9,147 nucleotides of DNA from Oscillospiraceae bacterium (lineage in GTDB: Bacteria > Bacillota > Clostridia > Oscillospirales > QAMX01): NCBI GenBank assembly GCA_902772625.1, contig CACYBP010000222.1:1-9147 (forward strand). The letters are read 5' to 3'. Positions 7,054 through 9,147 of this stretch are shown piece by piece; position 1 is the first letter of the stretch, and every line of letters begins with the position of its first letter. A program made the position numbers and the translations under genes. The notes under the pieces are model-generated. The model saw only the letters and a program-made list of their open reading frames with translations. It searched no databases and was not told where the DNA came from.

Positions 7054-7082
7054 TATATAATGCGCCGCTCCCGTCCGGACAA
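7054..7082 (-). promoter_or_regulatory. Predicted sigma-70-type promoter of the serine hydrolase gene
   Basis: On the minus strand TTGTCC (7082-7077) and TATATA (7059-7054) are separated by exactly 17 nt, each matching four of six consensus positions, followed by an A-rich stretch. The predicted start near 7047 gives a leader of about 50 nt. The -35 box overlaps the 8-bp palindrome GTCCGGAC (7073-7080). Confidence 0.6.
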
Positions 7083-7111
7083 ATACCCGGCGGGAATGGC
7101 TTACTCTGCGT

Positions 7112-9147
7112 TCACCGGAGGATCAGCACCTCGTGAAGCATAAGCTTCGGGAGAAGGAGGGAGGAATACTTTTCCCCTTTGATAAGAGTCACCTTCCCGG
7201 CTTCCAGGGCGAAAGCCTTACCCTCCGGGATCAGGTCGTTCCGTACGTCCACCCGGAGTTCCGAAAGGGGCAGAAGCTCCTCGGCGGGGCCGCGCATGGC
7301 GTGCACCGAGGTGAGATTCACCAGATGCACCGCGAGTCCCTCCGGGTTTTCCCACAGGGTGACGTCCACAAGGCCGGGACAGGTGACGCGAACCGCGTCT
7401 GCTCCCTCGATCGCCCAGCGCACCGCGCCGGTCATCACCCGTTTCAGATCGGGCAGCAGATAGTCCCAGTAGCACCGGTCGATATCCCCGGGGAAATAGA
7501 CGGCGCGTCCTTTTCCGGTCTTCCGGAAGAAGACCTCCTCGTAATCGGCCGGGACGTCCCGGGGATAGACCTCCTCCATCGGAAGATCCGGGTAAGCCGG
7601 CACCGCCCGGAAGGGCGACTCTTCAAACCCCGCGGGATCCCAGGCGATCCCGACCCGGTTTTCGCTTCCGCAGATCCTTTTTTCTTCGGTCCAGCCCCCG
7701 GTCTCTCCCGACTCAAACCCTTCGCTCATCAGAGGATCGCCGACGCCGGGGAGAAGGGTGATGTAGGAATTGATCACGTTCCGGGCGTCCTTTCCCGAAG
7801 CGTGGACGCCGAAAAGCTCCGAAAGGCCGAAATCGTTTCTTCTGTTTCCGTTTTCGTCATAAAGCGAGGTCTCGTAAGTCGCGATCACGGCGCCGCCGGA
7901 TTCGGCGTAGGCCTGCAGCGCCTTGAGATCCCGGTTTGAAAGCACCGCGATATTCGGAAGGATCACGGCCTTGTACCGGGAAAGGTGCTCCGCGTCGAAG
8001 AAGTGGCTGTCCAGCATGTCGAAGGGGATGCGCGCCTCGATCAGAGCCTGATACCAGCCGTTGATCGGCTTTTCCACCAGGCGGTCGCGTTCGTCCATGG
8101 CGTATTTTTTCACGGTGTCCTGGGAAAATGCCAGGGCGACCTCCGCCCTGCTCCTCGCGTCCCGGAGGTATTTTTCCCAGCCGTGATATTTCCGGTACAG
8201 TCTTTTCACCGTCGGCATCCAGCGGTCGTCGAACACCTGCACGCTGAATTTCGTGAACCATGGCCGCAGACCGTTGGCCACGGCCTCGGAGATCCAGGTC
8301 TCCAGCTCCGCCTTCTCCTGCACCGAATCCTTCCACCGCTTTTCGGTGGTGCCGGTGGAGAAGATCCCGCCCACGGGCTTGTCTCCGAGGACGGCGTGCA
8401 GTTCCCTGGCGGTGCGGCCGTTGAACCAGGGCGTCATCAGCCCGGCTCTTCCCTGATAATCGGCGTAAAGGACCTCGGCGTAATCCCCGAGGAGCTTGTT
8501 GTCGATGAAGGGCTCGGTGCCCACCGAGGAATTCGGGATAAAGCGCATGCCGGGGTTCTCTTTCCGGATCTCATCGTCCCAGGCACGGCAAAGCTCAAAG
8601 GCCTTTTTCTCGTGCCATTCCCGGTAGAGCTTCACGGTCTTTTCGCGCGGGTCCATCACGCGGGGGATCTCCCTTCCCGAGAAGGCGAAAAAGCTTTCCC
8701 GGCAGGACTTGCAATAGCACACCCCCGACCCCGGCCAGCGGTTGCAGAAGATGCCGTCCATGTCGTATTGCCGCGCAAGCTCTCCGTGCACTTTCTTCAT
8801 GAAATCAAAGCCGTAGGGACCGAGCGGGCAGCTGACGTAGGCTTTTTCATACGACCAGTGCCGCCGGGGCTTTCCGTCGGCGGTCACGGCGGCCCATTCG
8901 GGATGCGCAAGGAAGGTCTCCTCGTGGATGGCGTGGGAATCGGTGCGGCAGATGACGGCGTACCCCTTTTCCCTGGCCTTTTTTACCATGTATCCGAAAA
9001 GATCCCCGTACCGTTCGTCTCTCACGCGGTAATGAAAGGGGATCGATGTCTCGTGGTAAGCGATATATCCACCGGAACCGAGTACCAGCCCGTCGCAGAA
9101 GCATTCCTCCAGGTAGGCAAGCCACTTATCCGGGTCGAATTTTCCCA
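7112..9147 (-). CDS. Glycoside-hydrolase-like protein with beta-galactosidase trimerisation-like domain (5' end outside the window)
   Basis: The frame is open from the right edge (first whole codon at 9145) to TGA at 7114-7112, giving 677 visible residues. An internal GTG at 9025 is not the true start, because clear protein sequence (GKFDPDKWLAYLEE and following) precedes it in frame. The first 300 or so residues look like the TIM-barrel-type domain of the putative glycosyl hydrolase 6 (GHL6)/GH42-like group: AREKGYAVICRTD at 57-69, HPEWAAVTADGKPR at 81-94, and YDMDGIFCNRW at 127-137, where the aspartates are candidates for the active site. A CYCKSC cluster follows at 143-148. From about 336 to 550 there is a glutamine-amidotransferase-like fold resembling the beta-galactosidase trimerisation domain (YKAVILPNIAVLSNRDLKAL at 391-410, SGGAVIATYETSLYD at 416-430). 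A beta-rich C-terminus (VTLWENPEGLAVHLVNLTS) closes the protein. It probably acts on plant or host glycans, but the sugar specificity is unknown. No transporter or other sugar gene is adjacent in the window. Confidence 0.85.
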   Translation of the reverse strand, partial: GKFDPDKWLAYLEECFCDGLVLGSGGYIAYHETSIPFHYRVRDERYGDLFGYMVKKAREKGYAVICRTDSHAIHEETFLAHPEWAAVTADGKPRRHWSYEKAYVSCPLGPYGFDFMKKVHGELARQYDMDGIFCNRWPGSGVCYCKSCRESFFAFSGREIPRVMDPREKTVKLYREWHEKKAFELCRAWDDEIRKENPGMRFIPNSSVGTEPFIDNKLLGDYAEVLYADYQGRAGLMTPWFNGRTARELHAVLGDKPVGGIFSTGTTEKRWKDSVQEKAELETWISEAVANGLRPWFTKFSVQVFDDRWMPTVKRLYRKYHGWEKYLRDARSRAEVALAFSQDTVKKYAMDERDRLVEKPINGWYQALIEARIPFDMLDSHFFDAEHLSRYKAVILPNIAVLSNRDLKALQAYAESGGAVIATYETSLYDENGNRRNDFGLSELFGVHASGKDARNVINSYITLLPGVGDPLMSEGFESGETGGWTEEKRICGSENRVGIAWDPAGFEESPFRAVPAYPDLPMEEVYPRDVPADYEEVFFRKTGKGRAVYFPGDIDRCYWDYLLPDLKRVMTGAVRWAIEGADAVRVTCPGLVDVTLWENPEGLAVHLVNLTSVHAMRGPAEELLPLSELRVDVRNDLIPEGKAFALEAGKVTLIKGEKYSSLLLPKLMLHEVLILR

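Noticed and set aside
5485..7143. 552-codon open frame on the plus strand antisense to the serine hydrolase
   Set aside because: It covers a clear beta-lactamase-family gene on the other strand plus the intergenic region, with no protein-like motifs of its own.
7112..9025. GTG at 9025 as the start of the glycoside-hydrolase-like gene
   Set aside because: The frame continues upstream to the window edge with 40 more codons of plausible protein sequence, so the gene is truncated by the window.

Overview
The window is a GC-rich stretch in which every supportable gene lies on the minus strand. Strong AAAGGAG/GGAGG-type ribosome binding sites, a lipoprotein-type solute-binding protein, tightly overlapping genes and the protein families present all suggest a GC-rich Firmicute, most likely a gut-type Clostridia lineage. 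This is an inference from style and protein resemblance; there is no rRNA or marker gene to fix it.

Read in the direction of transcription (right to left), the layout is as follows. (1) 9147-7112: the 3' 677 codons of a large glycoside-hydrolase-like protein with a TIM-barrel-type N-terminal half and a beta-galactosidase trimerisation-like domain; its start is beyond the window. (2) 7111-6997: a short intergenic region with a good sigma-70-type promoter and a leader hairpin. (3) 6996-5854: a class C beta-lactamase-fold serine hydrolase. (4) 5853-5426: a non-coding region of about 430 bp with a strong 15-bp hairpin just after the hydrolase gene, a GC-rich stretch with nothing recognisable, then an AT-rich promoter with a near-perfect palindrome over its -10 box. 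(5) 5425-1: a compact operon of potA (ATPase), potB and potC (permeases), potD (binding lipoprotein), an M20/peptidase T-like metallopeptidase and a C39-type cysteine peptidase-like protein that runs off the left edge.

The pot genes make a complete polyamine-type ABC importer: PotD is anchored outside the membrane and captures the ligand, PotB and PotC form the channel, and PotA powers it. Gene junctions overlap or are separated by only 5-12 nt, so the two downstream peptidase-like genes are probably co-transcribed with the transporter. What they contribute (for example trimming a peptide or conjugated polyamine after uptake) is not shown by the sequence.

Most of the window is ordinary accessory metabolism. 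The points most worth a second look are the two-peptidase tail of the pot operon, the unusual Cys-Cys active-site motif in the C39-like protein, the divergent PotD pocket segment, and the dyad elements at the two promoters. I saw no mobile element, CRISPR array, tRNA or rRNA.
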